Part shown: positions 18,323 to 27,331 of the stretch, in pieces
Position numbering within the stretch: position 1 is the stretch's first letter
How the letters are laid out: each line of letters opens with the position of its first letter
Assembly (NCBI RefSeq): GCF_002797895.1
Contig: NZ_PGES01000001.1
Coordinates: 2,542,001-2,606,000 of the forward strand
Source of the DNA: Janthinobacterium sp. 67
GTDB lineage: Bacteria > Pseudomonadota > Gammaproteobacteria > Burkholderiales > Burkholderiaceae_D
DNA length: 64,000 nucleotides
Direction of reading: 5' to 3'
Made by a program: the position numbers and the translations under genes
The notes under the pieces: model-generated
The model's database searches: none
What the model saw: only the letters and a program-made list of their open reading frames with translations
What the model was told of the DNA's origin: nothing

Positions 18323-18838
18323 TTATGGTTTGAGTTGGACGACGACATTGCCGAGTTCTTCCTTGCCCTTGCCAGGCACGGACTGGGCCGATTTCAGCGG
18401 CCACTGGAACGGCACGCGCACCAGTTCGCGTCCGCCCGCTTCGCGCGCCGCTTCCACCACCACCTGGTATTCGCCGGCCGGCAGCTTGTCGAGCAAGGCC
18501 TTGGCGCCAGGGAAAGTCAGGGTATGTTCGCCGGGCGCGCGCGTGGCGCCGCTGACGCCGTCTACGGGCATGGCCAGGTCGCGGCCGCTCTTGCGCCACC
18601 ATTGACGCATGTCCTTCAGCCATTTCTCGCCAGCCTTGTCCTTCTTTTTCACGTCATACAGCACGGCCAGGTTGCCAACGACCTTCTGGTCCGCCGTTTC
18701 CAGCCACGCCGCCACGTAAGGACGGTGGTATTCCGCCACGTTCAATTGCGGCAGTTCAATCTTGAGGGACAGGTCGGCAGCCATCGCCGACGTACCGATC
18801 AGGGGAAGGCCAAGCGCCAGGGAGTAGCGTAATTTCAT
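18323..18838 (-). CDS. Periplasmic DUF2271 protein, likely flavinylated
   Basis: 171 residues with a signal peptide (MKLRYSLALGLPLIGTSAMA). The body matches DUF2271 (PQLNVAEYHRPYVAAWLE ... MRQWWRKSGRD). Residues 93-99 read DGVSGAT, matching the SGAT-type motif whose threonine receives FMN from ApbE; Thr99 is the predicted site. The start at 18838 gives the signal peptide; the frame is open further upstream without a ribosome site. 26 bases downstream of the PepSY gene. As a periplasmic flavoprotein it could pass electrons to ferric chelates (inference). Confidence 0.85.
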   Translation of the reverse strand: MKLRYSLALGLPLIGTSAMAADLSLKIELPQLNVAEYHRPYVAAWLETADQKVVGNLAVLYDVKKKDKAGEKWLKDMRQWWRKSGRDLAMPVDGVSGATRAPGEHTLTFPGAKALLDKLPAGEYQVVVEAAREAGGRELVRVPFQWPLKSAQSVPGKGKEELGNVVVQLKP

Positions 18839-18864
18839 GGTGTGCCTGTAAAAAGGAAAAAACA

Positions 18865-19518
18865 TCAGTGGATAAACAGCAAGGCGATCGCGCAAGGTAT
18901 CAGGATACCGAGGCCCACCATCGGCCAGGTAAATGGCCGGTTGGCCGCATGGAACTTCAAAATCAATAGCCCCGTCAGGCAAAACACGATGCAGGCGCCA
19001 GCAAAGATATCGATGAACCAGCTCCAGGCCACGCCCGTGTTGCGGCCCTTGTGGACATCGTTGAGCCAGGACACCCAGCCCCGGTCCGTCAATTCATATT
19101 CGGCGGCCCCGTCTTCCAGGCCGATGCGCACCCAGGCGTCGCCCCCCGCCTTGGGCAGCGGCAAATACACTTCGTCGCTTGACCATTCGGCGGGACGCCC
19201 GCCCGCATTAAGCGACCACTGCTGCTGGAGCCAGGCTTCGGCGGCAGCCGGCATGGGCGCATTGGCGCCATCGTGCCTGGCGGCATAGGCGGCCAGTTCC
19301 GTGACGAGGGGCGCCGGCAGCTCGGCCTTCTGGCGCGTGATCGCCGGCTTCGCTTCGATCTGGCCGGCGTGGTTGAGGGTGATGCCCGTAATGGCGAACA
19401 GAAACATGCCCAGCAGGCAAAGCGCCGAGCTGATCCAGTGCCATTGGTGCAGATTCTTCAGCCAGACGGCGCGGCTGGCATTGTTCCTGGCCTTGTCGGC
19501 GGCGCCCGCACTATTCAT
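18865..19518 (-). CDS. PepSY-type inner-membrane protein
   Basis: 217 residues. Membrane helices at about 28-50 (SSALCLLGMFLFAITGITLN), 168-190 (IDIFAGACIVFCLTGLLIL) and 197-215. The first is preceded by LHQWHW and followed by NHAG, and the second by VHKGRN; the paired histidines near membrane edges are typical of PepSY-associated proteins and might bind heme (inference). The large loop (50-160) is periplasmic. Related proteins take part in periplasmic reduction of ferric siderophores. It is the first gene of the operon, directly behind the Fur palindrome. Confidence 0.85.
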   Translation of the reverse strand: MNSAGAADKARNNASRAVWLKNLHQWHWISSALCLLGMFLFAITGITLNHAGQIEAKPAITRQKAELPAPLVTELAAYAARHDGANAPMPAAAEAWLQQQWSLNAGGRPAEWSSDEVYLPLPKAGGDAWVRIGLEDGAAEYELTDRGWVSWLNDVHKGRNTGVAWSWFIDIFAGACIVFCLTGLLILKFHAANRPFTWPMVGLGILIPCAIALLFIH

Positions 19519-19614
19519 GGTCCGCTTCCGGCAAGGAGCGGGCCAGGTGGCGCGACAAGTCAGTGTGCTTCATTCCCATCCTTCAATCAAAGTGTATGCT
19601 GATATTTTCAAACA

Positions 19615-19633
19615 AATGATAATGATTATCATT
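19615..19633. promoter_or_regulatory. Fur box upstream of PepSY-DUF2271-DUF4198-apbE-reductase operon
   Basis: AATGATAATGATTATCATT is a perfect 9-1-9 palindrome and a near-ideal Fur site, 96 bases before the PepSY start codon. It should repress the minus-strand operon under iron sufficiency; the plus-strand gene at 19781 starts 147 bases away and could also be affected. Confidence 0.92.
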
Positions 19634-19780
19634 TATTAAGTCAAGACATGGGGCGCCCGCCGGGCCGGCGTTTTGTAACAGCTTTGAAACAAAGCTGGCC
19701 TGCTACGTAAGCTGCCGTACAGAACCGACTGCCACGCCCGCCTATGCTGTTGTTCAGGACAACCACCAAGGGAGCATCCC

Positions 19781-20278
19781 ATGCAACAGTATTCCAGCGA
19801 ACAACTGGCCAGCATCGCGGCCAAGATCAAGGACGTCAAATTCGGCATGCTGACCACGAGCGACGACATGCGCACGCTCACCAGCCGGCCGTTGACGCAG
19901 CAGCAGGTCGACAGCGAAGGGCAAATCTGGTTTTTTGTCTCGGACGATGCCGCCTACACGCGCGACTTGCCGAACAATCCGCAAGTCAACGTCAGCTTTG
20001 TCGACACGGGCGACAGCCTGTACGTCTCCGTCTGCGGCCATGCGCAGCTGCTGAAAGACCGCGCCAAGGCGGAGGAATTGTGGAACCCGCTGGTGAAAGC
20101 CTGGTTCCCGGGCGGACTCGACGATCCGAAGCTGTCGCTGATCAAGGTGACGATACAGTCGGCCGAATACTGGGATAGCAGCGCCAGCAAGATGATGCAA
20201 TTCTATGAAATGGCCAAGGCCGCCATCACGGGCGAGCCGCCGAAGGATATGGGCGAACACGGCCGGGTCGATCTGTAG
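19781..20278 (+). CDS. Pyridoxamine-5-phosphate-oxidase-like general stress protein
   Basis: 165 residues of the split-barrel flavin-binding type related to general stress protein 26. Features: KIKDVKFGMLTTSDDMRTLTSRPL at the N-terminus, IWFFVSDDAAYTRDL, and PLVKAWFPGGLDDPKLSLIKV. These proteins bind FMN/FAD or other cofactors; a true pyridoxamine oxidase role is unlikely. AGGGAG lies 7 bases before the ATG. Monocistronic by appearance; it is followed by two small minus-strand genes of stress-protein type. Confidence 0.87.
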   Translation: MQQYSSEQLASIAAKIKDVKFGMLTTSDDMRTLTSRPLTQQQVDSEGQIWFFVSDDAAYTRDLPNNPQVNVSFVDTGDSLYVSVCGHAQLLKDRAKAEELWNPLVKAWFPGGLDDPKLSLIKVTIQSAEYWDSSASKMMQFYEMAKAAITGEPPKDMGEHGRVDL

Positions 20279-20391
20279 CAACACCAGCTTATTTTTAAGA
20301 AGGAGTGCGCATGCGGGAATGGCCAGCCGGCATGCGCGAACACATCTGCGGCTGGCCTTGCGGGGATGATCAGAAAGTCAGGATGGAAAGC

Positions 20392-20655
20392 TCACACGCC
20401 CGTAGTGCCCGTGGTGTCGGGCGCATCGTCGGCGCTCTGCCGGCTCTGGCCTGCGGCGCCGGACTGGTGATGGGGCAAGCGGTCGGCGCGCCGCACTTCG
20501 CCGATGGAAAACAGATCGTCGCCGATATCGAGGCCTTGCTCGCTATCGACCAGCACAAAGTTTTCGGCCGAGTCGGCCGTGCTTTGCTTGTTGCCTGCCA
20601 TGGACGGCGCGCCACCCTGGCTATTGCCGGGCTGCGGCGTAGTGGAGTTGCCCAT
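20392..20655 (-). CDS. Small hydrophilic protein of unknown function
   Basis: 87 residues, rich in Gly, Ser, Gln, Asp; predicted disordered at both ends with a short ordered centre (SAENFVLVDSEQGLDIGDDLFSIGEV at residues 27-52, given here only to locate it by position and FVLVDSEQGL). No signal peptide or membrane helix. AGGGAG precedes a double ATG (20658, 20655); the second has the better spacing. Not recognised. The composition and its place next to a KGG protein and a general stress protein suggest a stress role, which is inference. Confidence 0.6.
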   Translation of the reverse strand: MGNSTTPQPGNSQGGAPSMAGNKQSTADSAENFVLVDSEQGLDIGDDLFSIGEVRRADRLPHHQSGAAGQSRQSADDAPDTTGTTGV

Positions 20656-20819
20656 CATCTTCTCCCTGGTCGTGAGTACGTGAGTGCATGAGTAAATAAA
20701 AATTGACTGCGCGTTAAAAATTGACGGCGCGTGCGCCGTGGCCGGCGCTATTTCATCATAGTCCATGCCTGCTGCATTGCATCAAAAATTTGTGGTCGCC
20801 AGCGGTAGCCAAACAAGCG

Positions 20820-20863
20820 TGGCCCTGGCCAGCGGCGTGCCTGCTTGCCGCTGGCCAGGGCCA
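20820..20863. repeat. Perfect 17-bp inverted repeat
   Basis: Arms TGGCCCTGGCCAGCGGC (20820-20836) and its exact complement (20847-20863) with a 10-base loop. It lies 19 bases past the stop of the KGG gene (minus strand). No T-run follows on either strand, so a simple Rho-independent terminator is not supported; it may protect the 3' end of the message. Confidence 0.7.
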
Positions 20864-20882
20864 TGCTAGTGCTTACCAGACA

Positions 20883-21242
20883 CTACTTGTTGCGCGACCC
20901 CGAGCTGGAACCCGAACCGCCGCTTTGCTTGTTGCCACTGTCGCGGCCGCCATCCTGGTTCATGCTGGCATTGTCGCGCGAACCGCTGGAGCTGGAAGCG
21001 CTTTGCCGGTTGGCATCGTTCTTGTGGCTTTGGCTGCCTGCGCGGCGTGCCTCTTCCGACGTGAATTCATGGGCCGTGCCTTTTTCATGCGCGGCACGTC
21101 CGCCTTCGCTGGCGATTTCACGCTGCTGGGCGGGGTCCATGGAAGCGAAACCCCGTTTGCTGGTATCGCTTTGCTTGTTGCCGCCGCTACTGCTGCTACT
21201 GGTTTTATTACCTTGCTGTTTATTGTCGCTCGATGTGGCCAT
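20883..21242 (-). CDS. KGG-motif stress-induced protein
   Basis: 119 residues, mostly Ser, Gly, Gln, Lys and Asn, almost certainly disordered. Residues 31-75 hold the KGG/con-10 type motif twice: GFASMDPAQQREIASEGGRAA and FTSEEARRAGSQSHKN. Such proteins are made in response to desiccation, starvation or general stress. AAGGAG precedes the ATG at 21242 with good spacing; the longer frame to 21317 lacks one. A strong hairpin lies just downstream. Confidence 0.85.
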   Translation of the reverse strand: MATSSDNKQQGNKTSSSSSGGNKQSDTSKRGFASMDPAQQREIASEGGRAAHEKGTAHEFTSEEARRAGSQSHKNDANRQSASSSSGSRDNASMNQDGGRDSGNKQSGGSGSSSGSRNK

Positions 21243-21447
21243 GATGATCTCCTTGATCGATGGAATCAGAAACAATGCAAAAAACAATGCAAACCATGCA
21301 AATCTTCCCCCTCGCATGGCAAGGGAACCGTCATCTTAGTGCGCGCATGGGCCACAAGAAATAGGAGGATGGCAAGAGCGCATGTAGGATGAGTCCCGCC
21401 TACGGTAGTGTAGTTACTTTTAGTTTTCCACCAAAAGTACCAGACAC

Positions 21448-22119
21448 TCAGCAGTTTGCGGGCAGCGGGAAAATCGCCGCATCGGCCGTCACGTAGACGC
21501 GCTCGCCAACGCCCGGGCGCACCGCATGGCCCCCCGTGAAGGCGCCAAACGAAGGCAGGATGGCGCGCTCCTGGCCCAGCAGAAAACACGGCAGGCGCAA
21601 GCCGCCAATATCTCCGCGCAAGTGGAACACGGGATGCACGTGACCGGCCAGCACATAAGCGGGCGCCACGGTATCGGGATGATGGCAGAACGACAGCTTG
21701 CCCACCTGGTGCGGTTCATCGACCATGCGTATCTGCAGCGTGGCGGCCGGATCGCCCGCATGCGCATCGTGGTTGCCGCGCACCACCGTCAGGCGCAGGT
21801 CCCGATGGCGCGTGCGCCAGGCCAGCATGGCGGCCACGGTGGCGGGCGCATGCGCGGCGCGCGCGTGCAAAAAATCGCCGAGAAAGACGATTTCCTCGCA
21901 GGCGTAACTGGCCAGCAAGGCGTCGAGCGCCAGCAGGTTTTGCGTCGTGGTGCCGCGCGGCACGGGCACGCCCAGCGCGCGAAACGCGGCCGCCTTGCCA
22001 AAATGAATGTCGGCGATGACCAGCATCTTGCGCGCCGGCCAATAGATGGCCTTGTGCGCCAGCAACCAGACCATCTCGCCGGCCAGCTCCACCACGCAGT
22101 GCGCTTGCGAGCCGCTCAT
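21448..22119 (-). CDS. pdeM: Ligase-associated metallophosphoesterase (PdeM type)
   Basis: 223 residues with all calcineurin-type metal motifs: [44 protein letters not shown]. Gene context identifies it as the phosphoesterase of the ligase-associated DNA damage response module, a set of four genes (phosphoesterase, DEXH helicase, ATP-dependent ligase, beta-lactamase-fold exonuclease). It starts inside the end of the helicase gene with a 4-base overlap. Likely cytosolic, Mn-dependent; the physiological substrate is unproven. Confidence 0.9.
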   Translation of the reverse strand: MSGSQAHCVVELAGEMVWLLAHKAIYWPARKMLVIADIHFGKAAAFRALGVPVPRGTTTQNLLALDALLASYACEEIVFLGDFLHARAAHAPATVAAMLAWRTRHRDLRLTVVRGNHDAHAGDPAATLQIRMVDEPHQVGKLSFCHHPDTVAPAYVLAGHVHPVFHLRGDIGGLRLPCFLLGQERAILPSFGAFTGGHAVRPGVGERVYVTADAAIFPLPANC

Positions 22120-24581
22120 GCGGCTGCCTTTTCCAGCGCGCTGACCAGGCGCGCCACCCGGTCCGACAGCTTCTCCGTCGTCAGCTGTTCGCGGAAGCGC
22201 TCGACCATCAGGCCGAAGGCAAATGGCGAGGCCCGCTCCAGCGCTTGCAGGCTGATGCGCCGTCCATGCAGCTCGCGCAAGGTGGCGCGCAGGCGCGTCA
22301 ATTCCAGTTCCTGTTCCAGCACTTCGCGCTGCGCCTGCGTGAGCAGCAGATTGGCCGCATCGTGCTTGCGGAACACTTCAAAGAACAGCGAAGACGACGC
22401 CTGCAACTGGCGCGCGCTTTTCGGCTGGCCCGGATAGCCCTGGAATACAAGGCCGGCGATGCGGGCGATTTCGCGGAAGCGCCGCTGCGACAGCTCCGTC
22501 GCATTCAGGCTGGCCAGCACGTCTTCGAGCAAGTTGTCCGTGCTGAACAGGGCAAGATCGGCGCCGCTGGCGCCCGTCAACAGCGGCGCAAAATCGATAT
22601 CGTCCGCACCCAGCAATTCAAAGCCGTAATCGTTGACGGCGATCGACAAGGTTGCCGGCTGCACGCGCGCGATGCGGTAGGCCAGCAAGGACGCCAGGCC
22701 CAGGTGCACGGAGCGTCCCGCAAACGGATACACGAACAAATGATGGCCTTCGCGGCTGGAGAGGGTTTCGAGCAAGAGGGTCGCGCGCGTGGGCAGGCTC
22801 GACCATGCCTGCTGGATGGCCAGCAGCGGCGCCAGCGCGCGCATTTCCGGACCGCTGGTCTTGCCCTCCTGCGCCAGCTGCAACTGGTCCAGCACGGCAT
22901 GCGCCAGTTCCGACGACAGCGGCATCTTGCCGCCCTGCCAGCGCGGCACGGCGCCGCGGCTGCCTATTGCGCGCCGCACATAGGCCGTCATCTCGTGCAC
23001 GCGCACGAATTCCAGGATGCGCCCGCCAAACAGAAAATGGTCGCCCTGCTTCAGGCGCGCGATGAACGATTCCTCGATGCTGCCGATGCGCCCGCCACCG
23101 AGGAACTTGACCTGGATCGCCGCCTCCGACACGATGGTGCCGATGCTCATGCGGTGCCGCCGCGCCAGCGCCACGTCGGGCACGCGGTACACGCCTTCCT
23201 CGTCCGGCAGCACTCTCCGGTATTCCGGATACACGGTCAGGCTTTGCCCGCCGCGCGCGACGAAATCGAGCGCCCATTGCCACTCGTCCAAAGTCAGGTG
23301 GCGATACGACCAGGCCGCGCGCACTTCCGCGTACAGCTCCGGCGACGCAAAACCGCCGCCCAGCGCGATCGTCACCAGGTGCTGCACCAGCACGTCGAGC
23401 GGCTTGTCCGGCACGGGCCGCGCTTCCACGTGGCCCTGCGCCAAGGCAGCGCGGGCGGCGGCCGCTTCCAGCAATTCCAGGCTGTTGGTGGGCACCAGGG
23501 TCACGCGCGAAATGCGCCCCGGCGCGTGACCGCTGCGCCCGGCCCGCTGCACCAGGCGCGCGATGCCTTTCGCGCTGCCCACTTGCAGCACCCGCTCGAC
23601 GGGCAGGAAATCGACGCCCAGGTCCAGGCTGGACGTGCACACGACGGCTTTCAGCTCGCCCGTTTTCAGGTGCTGCTCGACCCACTCGCGCACTTCGCGG
23701 TCCAGCGAACCGTGGTGCAGGGCGATCAGGCCCGCCCAGTCGGGCCGCGCATCGAGCAAATGCTGGTACCACAGCTCGGCTTGCGAACGCGTGTTGGTAA
23801 ATACCAGGGTGGTGGCGCTACCCTCGATCTCGGCGATCAGGGGCTGCAGCATCTGGATGCCCAGGTGGCCGCCCCAGGGAAAGCGTGTGGGGTTGACGGG
23901 AATCAGGCTGTCGACGAGGATGCGCTTCTTGACTTTGCCTTCGACCAGCACGCCGGCGTTTTCCTCGCCCAGCAAGACGTCCTGCGCCTGCTGCAGATTG
24001 CCCAGGGTGGCCGACAGGCCCCACGTCATCAATGCGCCATGCCAGCGGCGCAAGCGGGCCAGCGCCAGCTGCACCTGCACGCCGCGCTTGCTGCCCATCA
24101 ATTCATGCCACTCGTCGACGATCACGGTTTCCAGCAGGCCGAAACGTTCGCGGGCGTCCGCCTGGCTCAGCATCAAGGACAGGCTTTCCGGCGTCGTGAC
24201 GAGCACATCGGGCCAGGCTTTCGCCTGCCGCGCCCGCTGCGCGGCGCTCGTGTCGCCCGTGCGCGCCTCGATGCGCCAGCCGGGCGCCAGTTCCGCGCCG
24301 GACGCCTGCAAGGCGCGCACCGTGTCGGCCGCCAGCGCCCGCATGGGCGTGATCCACAGCACGCGCAAGCCCTGCTTTCGTCCCTTGCGTTGTAGTCGCT
24401 CGGCGCGCAGCAAGGCGCCGAACCAGACGGCATACGTCTTGCCCGAGCCCGTGCTCGCATGCAGCAAACCCGATTGCCCCTGTGCGGCCGCGCGCCAGAC
24501 GGCGCGCTGGAACGGGAACACGGCCCAGCCGCGCGCGGCAAACCAGGCATCGATGCGCTGCGCCAGCGCGCTTTTGCTCAT
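22116..24581 (-). CDS. Ligase-associated DEXH-box helicase (Lhr-like)
   Basis: 821 residues. Superfamily 2 helicase with Walker [13 protein letters not shown] near residue 45, Walker B/DEXH as [10 protein letters not shown] near 155, and motif [16 protein letters not shown] near 345. A winged-helix/Lhr-type C-terminal region of about 400 residues follows. It resembles Lhr but is shorter, as in the ligase-associated class. Expected to unwind DNA or remodel repair intermediates for the neighbouring ligase. Overlaps the ligase gene by 4 bases and pdeM by 4 bases. Confidence 0.93.
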   Translation of the reverse strand: MSKSALAQRIDAWFAARGWAVFPFQRAVWRAAAQGQSGLLHASTGSGKTYAVWFGALLRAERLQRKGRKQGLRVLWITPMRALAADTVRALQASGAELAPGWRIEARTGDTSAAQRARQAKAWPDVLVTTPESLSLMLSQADARERFGLLETVIVDEWHELMGSKRGVQVQLALARLRRWHGALMTWGLSATLGNLQQAQDVLLGEENAGVLVEGKVKKRILVDSLIPVNPTRFPWGGHLGIQMLQPLIAEIEGSATTLVFTNTRSQAELWYQHLLDARPDWAGLIALHHGSLDREVREWVEQHLKTGELKAVVCTSSLDLGVDFLPVERVLQVGSAKGIARLVQRAGRSGHAPGRISRVTLVPTNSLELLEAAAARAALAQGHVEARPVPDKPLDVLVQHLVTIALGGGFASPELYAEVRAAWSYRHLTLDEWQWALDFVARGGQSLTVYPEYRRVLPDEEGVYRVPDVALARRHRMSIGTIVSEAAIQVKFLGGGRIGSIEESFIARLKQGDHFLFGGRILEFVRVHEMTAYVRRAIGSRGAVPRWQGGKMPLSSELAHAVLDQLQLAQEGKTSGPEMRALAPLLAIQQAWSSLPTRATLLLETLSSREGHHLFVYPFAGRSVHLGLASLLAYRIARVQPATLSIAVNDYGFELLGADDIDFAPLLTGASGADLALFSTDNLLEDVLASLNATELSQRRFREIARIAGLVFQGYPGQPKSARQLQASSSLFFEVFRKHDAANLLLTQAQREVLEQELELTRLRATLRELHGRRISLQALERASPFAFGLMVERFREQLTTEKLSDRVARLVSALEKAAA

Positions 24582-26209
24582 GTGGCCTGGGCCAGCATGG
24601 CCTTCAGGGTGGCCAGGGTGTCCGCGTCGGCGACGGCCTTGTCGTCACGCCGGCGCAGGATGCGGGGAAAGCGCACGGCGATGCCCGCCTTGTGGCGGCT
24701 GGACGCGGCGATACCCTCGAAGCCGATCTCGAACACCATCGTCGGCTGGACGCTGCGCACGGGGCCGAATTTTTCTATCGTCGTCTTGCGGATGGCGGCG
24801 TCGACTTGCCCGATCTCCACATCCGTCAAGCCCGAATACGCCTTGGCGAACGGCACCAGCTTGCGCTCGCCTTCCGCTACGTCATCCCACACGGCAAACG
24901 TGTAATCCGTGTACAGCGACGCGCGCCGGCCGTGGCCCGCCTGGGCGTAGATCAGCACGGCGTCGATCGAATACGGGTCGATCTTCCACTTCCACCAGGT
25001 GCCCACGTCTTTCGTGCGGCCCACGCCATACGCGGCCGACTTGGCCTTGAGCATCATGCCTTCCACGCCGCGCGCCCGCGATTCGGCGCGGATGGCCGCC
25101 AGTGCCTCCCAGCTTGCCGCCGCTATGCGCGGCGACAAACGCAGCGCGTCAGAACCGATGCCGGCCACCACCGTTTCCAGCAGCGCGCGGCGCTCGAGCT
25201 GGGGCAGCTGGCGCACGTCCACGCCATCCATTTCCAGCACATCGTAGGCCACGAGCACGGCGGGCAGCCCGGCCAGCAGCTTGGGCGACACGCTCTTGCG
25301 GCCCATGCGCTGTTGCAAGTCAGCAAATGGCGCCGGCACGTCGCCCGGCTGCCAGACGAGGATTTCGCCATCGAGCACGGTGCCCTCGGGCAAAGCCAGC
25401 TGTGCCAGTTCGGGAAAGCGCTCCGTGATCAATTCCTCGCCGCGCGACCACAGCCAGTTCACGCCCTCGCGGCGCAGCAGCTGGGCACGCATGCCGTCGT
25501 ATTTCCACTCGGCCAGCCAGTCGCCGATGTCACCGAGGCTCTGCGGCTCCGCCTGCAAGGGATGGGCGAGGAAAAACGGATACGGCTGGCCGCCGCGCAG
25601 CGCATGTTCGCCATCGGACTGCGCGGCGATCAGTTTGAGAAAGCCCGCGCCCGTGGGGCTGACCTTGCCATCGGTCCAGCCCATCAGGCGCTGGGCGATC
25701 AGCTTGCTGTCAACGGCGGCAATCGACGCCAGCGCGCGCGTCACCAGCAGTTTGGACACGCCCACGCGAAAGCCGCCGCCGATCAGTTTGATCAGCAGGA
25801 AGCGTTCGCGCGTTTCCAGCTCGTCCCAGTAGGCCAGCAAGTCGGCGCGGATGGTCTCGGGCGGCGCGCCGCGCAACGGTGCGATGCGCTGCTCGACCCA
25901 CTCGGCCAGGCCGACGTCGCTGCGCCTGGCGGGCGCGGGCAGGATCAGGGCGATGGTTTCGGCTAGGTCGCCCACGGCGTGATAGGCCTCGTCGAACAGC
26001 CAGGCATCGAGGCCCGCCCGCTCGGTCGCGTACTCGCGTAGCAATTTGGTGGGCACGGCCTGGCGCGGCTTGCCGCCGGCCAGGAAATACACGGCCCAGG
26101 CCGCATTCTCGGGCGAGGCGCCGCGAAAATAGGCTTGCAGCGCCGCCAGCTTGCGGCTGGTGGAGGTGGTCTCGTCGAGTTCCGCGTACAGCCGGGCAAA
26201 GTCACGCAT
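24578..26209 (-). CDS. ATP-dependent DNA ligase of the ligase-associated repair module
   Basis: 543 residues. An N-terminal helical DNA-binding domain, then the adenylation domain with nucleophile Lys236 in [10 protein letters not shown], further nucleotidyltransferase motifs ([35 protein letters not shown]) and a C-terminal OB fold. It seals nicks using ATP; the cell's essential ligase is NAD-dependent LigA, so this is a repair enzyme. The start at 26209 overlaps the exonuclease end by 8 bases; a longer frame (to 26272) lies wholly inside that gene. Unlike LigD, it has no fused polymerase or nuclease. Confidence 0.94.
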   Translation of the reverse strand: MRDFARLYAELDETTSTSRKLAALQAYFRGASPENAAWAVYFLAGGKPRQAVPTKLLREYATERAGLDAWLFDEAYHAVGDLAETIALILPAPARRSDVGLAEWVEQRIAPLRGAPPETIRADLLAYWDELETRERFLLIKLIGGGFRVGVSKLLVTRALASIAAVDSKLIAQRLMGWTDGKVSPTGAGFLKLIAAQSDGEHALRGGQPYPFFLAHPLQAEPQSLGDIGDWLAEWKYDGMRAQLLRREGVNWLWSRGEELITERFPELAQLALPEGTVLDGEILVWQPGDVPAPFADLQQRMGRKSVSPKLLAGLPAVLVAYDVLEMDGVDVRQLPQLERRALLETVVAGIGSDALRLSPRIAAASWEALAAIRAESRARGVEGMMLKAKSAAYGVGRTKDVGTWWKWKIDPYSIDAVLIYAQAGHGRRASLYTDYTFAVWDDVAEGERKLVPFAKAYSGLTDVEIGQVDAAIRKTTIEKFGPVRSVQPTMVFEIGFEGIAASSRHKAGIAVRFPRILRRRDDKAVADADTLATLKAMLAQAT

Positions 26210-27242
26210 GGGCGGCGTCCTCCGCTGCCGTGGACGCACCGGGCACGCCGTCATCGGCCTCGTCGTCGCCATACTCCGTCTCGAAGCCGCCCGCCTGCCA
26301 GCCGTTCTGCTGCAGCCAGCGCACCATCACGGGAATCGAGCCGTGCGTGACGATGATGCGCTCGGCCTGCGTGGCCGTGATCGCTTGCATCAGGCCGGGC
26401 CAATCCGCATGGTCGGACAGGACGAAACCCCGGTCCACGCCGCGCCGCCGGCGCGCGCCGCGCAGCAGCATCCAGCCGCTGGCGAACGCATCGCTGTAGT
26501 CGCCGAAACGCTTCATCCACGGCGAACCGGCGGCCGACGGGGGCGCAATCACCATCGCCGTCTTCAGGGCCGCCTTGTCCGTCACGTCGCCCACCATCAC
26601 GGTCGCGGGCAAGGCCACGCCCGATTCGCGGTAGACCTGCGTCAGCGCTTGCGCCGCGCCATGGCAGATGATGGGGCCGATGGAAGGGTCGAGCCCGGCC
26701 AGGATGCGCTGCGCCTTGCCGAAGGCATAGCAGAACAACACGCTGGTGCGCCCTTCGGCCGCATTCCTGCGCCACCACTGGTTGATGTCGTCATACACTT
26801 CCTGCGGCGCCTGCCAGCGGTAGATGGGCAGGCCGAACGTCGATTCCGTAATAAAAGTATCGCAGCGCACGGGCTCGAACGGTACGCAAGTGGGGTCGGG
26901 CTGTAGCTTGTAGTCGCCCGACGCCACCCACACTTCGCCACCGACTTCCATGCGCACCTGGGCCGAGCCCAGCACGTGGCCGGCCGGGTGCAGCGACACG
27001 CGCACGCCGTGGTGGTCGATGGACTCGCCATACGCGAGGCCCTGGATGGGCACGGCGCCCAGGCGCGCGCGCAATACTTGCTCGCCGGGCGCGGCGCACA
27101 GGTAATGCCGGTGGCCAACTCTTGCATGGTCGGCGTGCGCATGCGTGATGATGGCGCGCTCGACGGGGCGCCACGGGTCGATGTAAAACCGACCCGGCAC
27201 ACAGTACAAGCCTTCCTTGCGCACCACCACCATGTCTGCCAT
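26202..27242 (-). CDS. Ligase-associated metallo-beta-lactamase-fold exonuclease
   Basis: 346 residues. The metal site THAHADHARVGH near residue 35, HPAGHVLGSAQV near 85 and ASGDYKLQPD near 105 put it in the SNM1/Artemis/CPSF-like nuclease group; family members process DNA ends. It is the first gene of the four-gene ligase-associated operon, with AGGGGG before the ATG at 27242 (an ATG at 27233 is the alternative). A terminator lies between it and the RecQ gene. Confidence 0.92.
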   Translation of the reverse strand: MADMVVVRKEGLYCVPGRFYIDPWRPVERAIITHAHADHARVGHRHYLCAAPGEQVLRARLGAVPIQGLAYGESIDHHGVRVSLHPAGHVLGSAQVRMEVGGEVWVASGDYKLQPDPTCVPFEPVRCDTFITESTFGLPIYRWQAPQEVYDDINQWWRRNAAEGRTSVLFCYAFGKAQRILAGLDPSIGPIICHGAAQALTQVYRESGVALPATVMVGDVTDKAALKTAMVIAPPSAAGSPWMKRFGDYSDAFASGWMLLRGARRRRGVDRGFVLSDHADWPGLMQAITATQAERIIVTHGSIPVMVRWLQQNGWQAGGFETEYGDDEADDGVPGASTAAEDAAHA

Positions 27243-27259
27243 GCCCTGCCCCCTGCGTT

Positions 27260-27297
27260 AAAAAAGCGCGTTGGAATGGGCCGATTCTAGCGCGCTT
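27260..27297 (-). terminator. Probable terminator after the recQ-like gene
   Basis: On the minus strand AAGCGCG (27297-27291) pairs with CGCGCTT (27270-27264), enclosing an inner GAAT/ATTC pairing, and ends in a T-run (27265-27260). It separates the helicase from the repair operon. Confidence 0.6.
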
Positions 27298-27331
27298 GCG
27301 CCAGATCACTGTTCGGCAGCGCACCATGGCT

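Noticed and set aside
20820..20863. Perfect hairpin considered as a Rho-independent terminator
   Set aside because: No run of T follows on either strand, so it is listed only as an inverted repeat.
22245..25966. Plus-strand frames of 716 and 494 codons opposite the helicase and ligase
   Set aside because: Shadows of the repair genes; no start signals and composition unlike real proteins.
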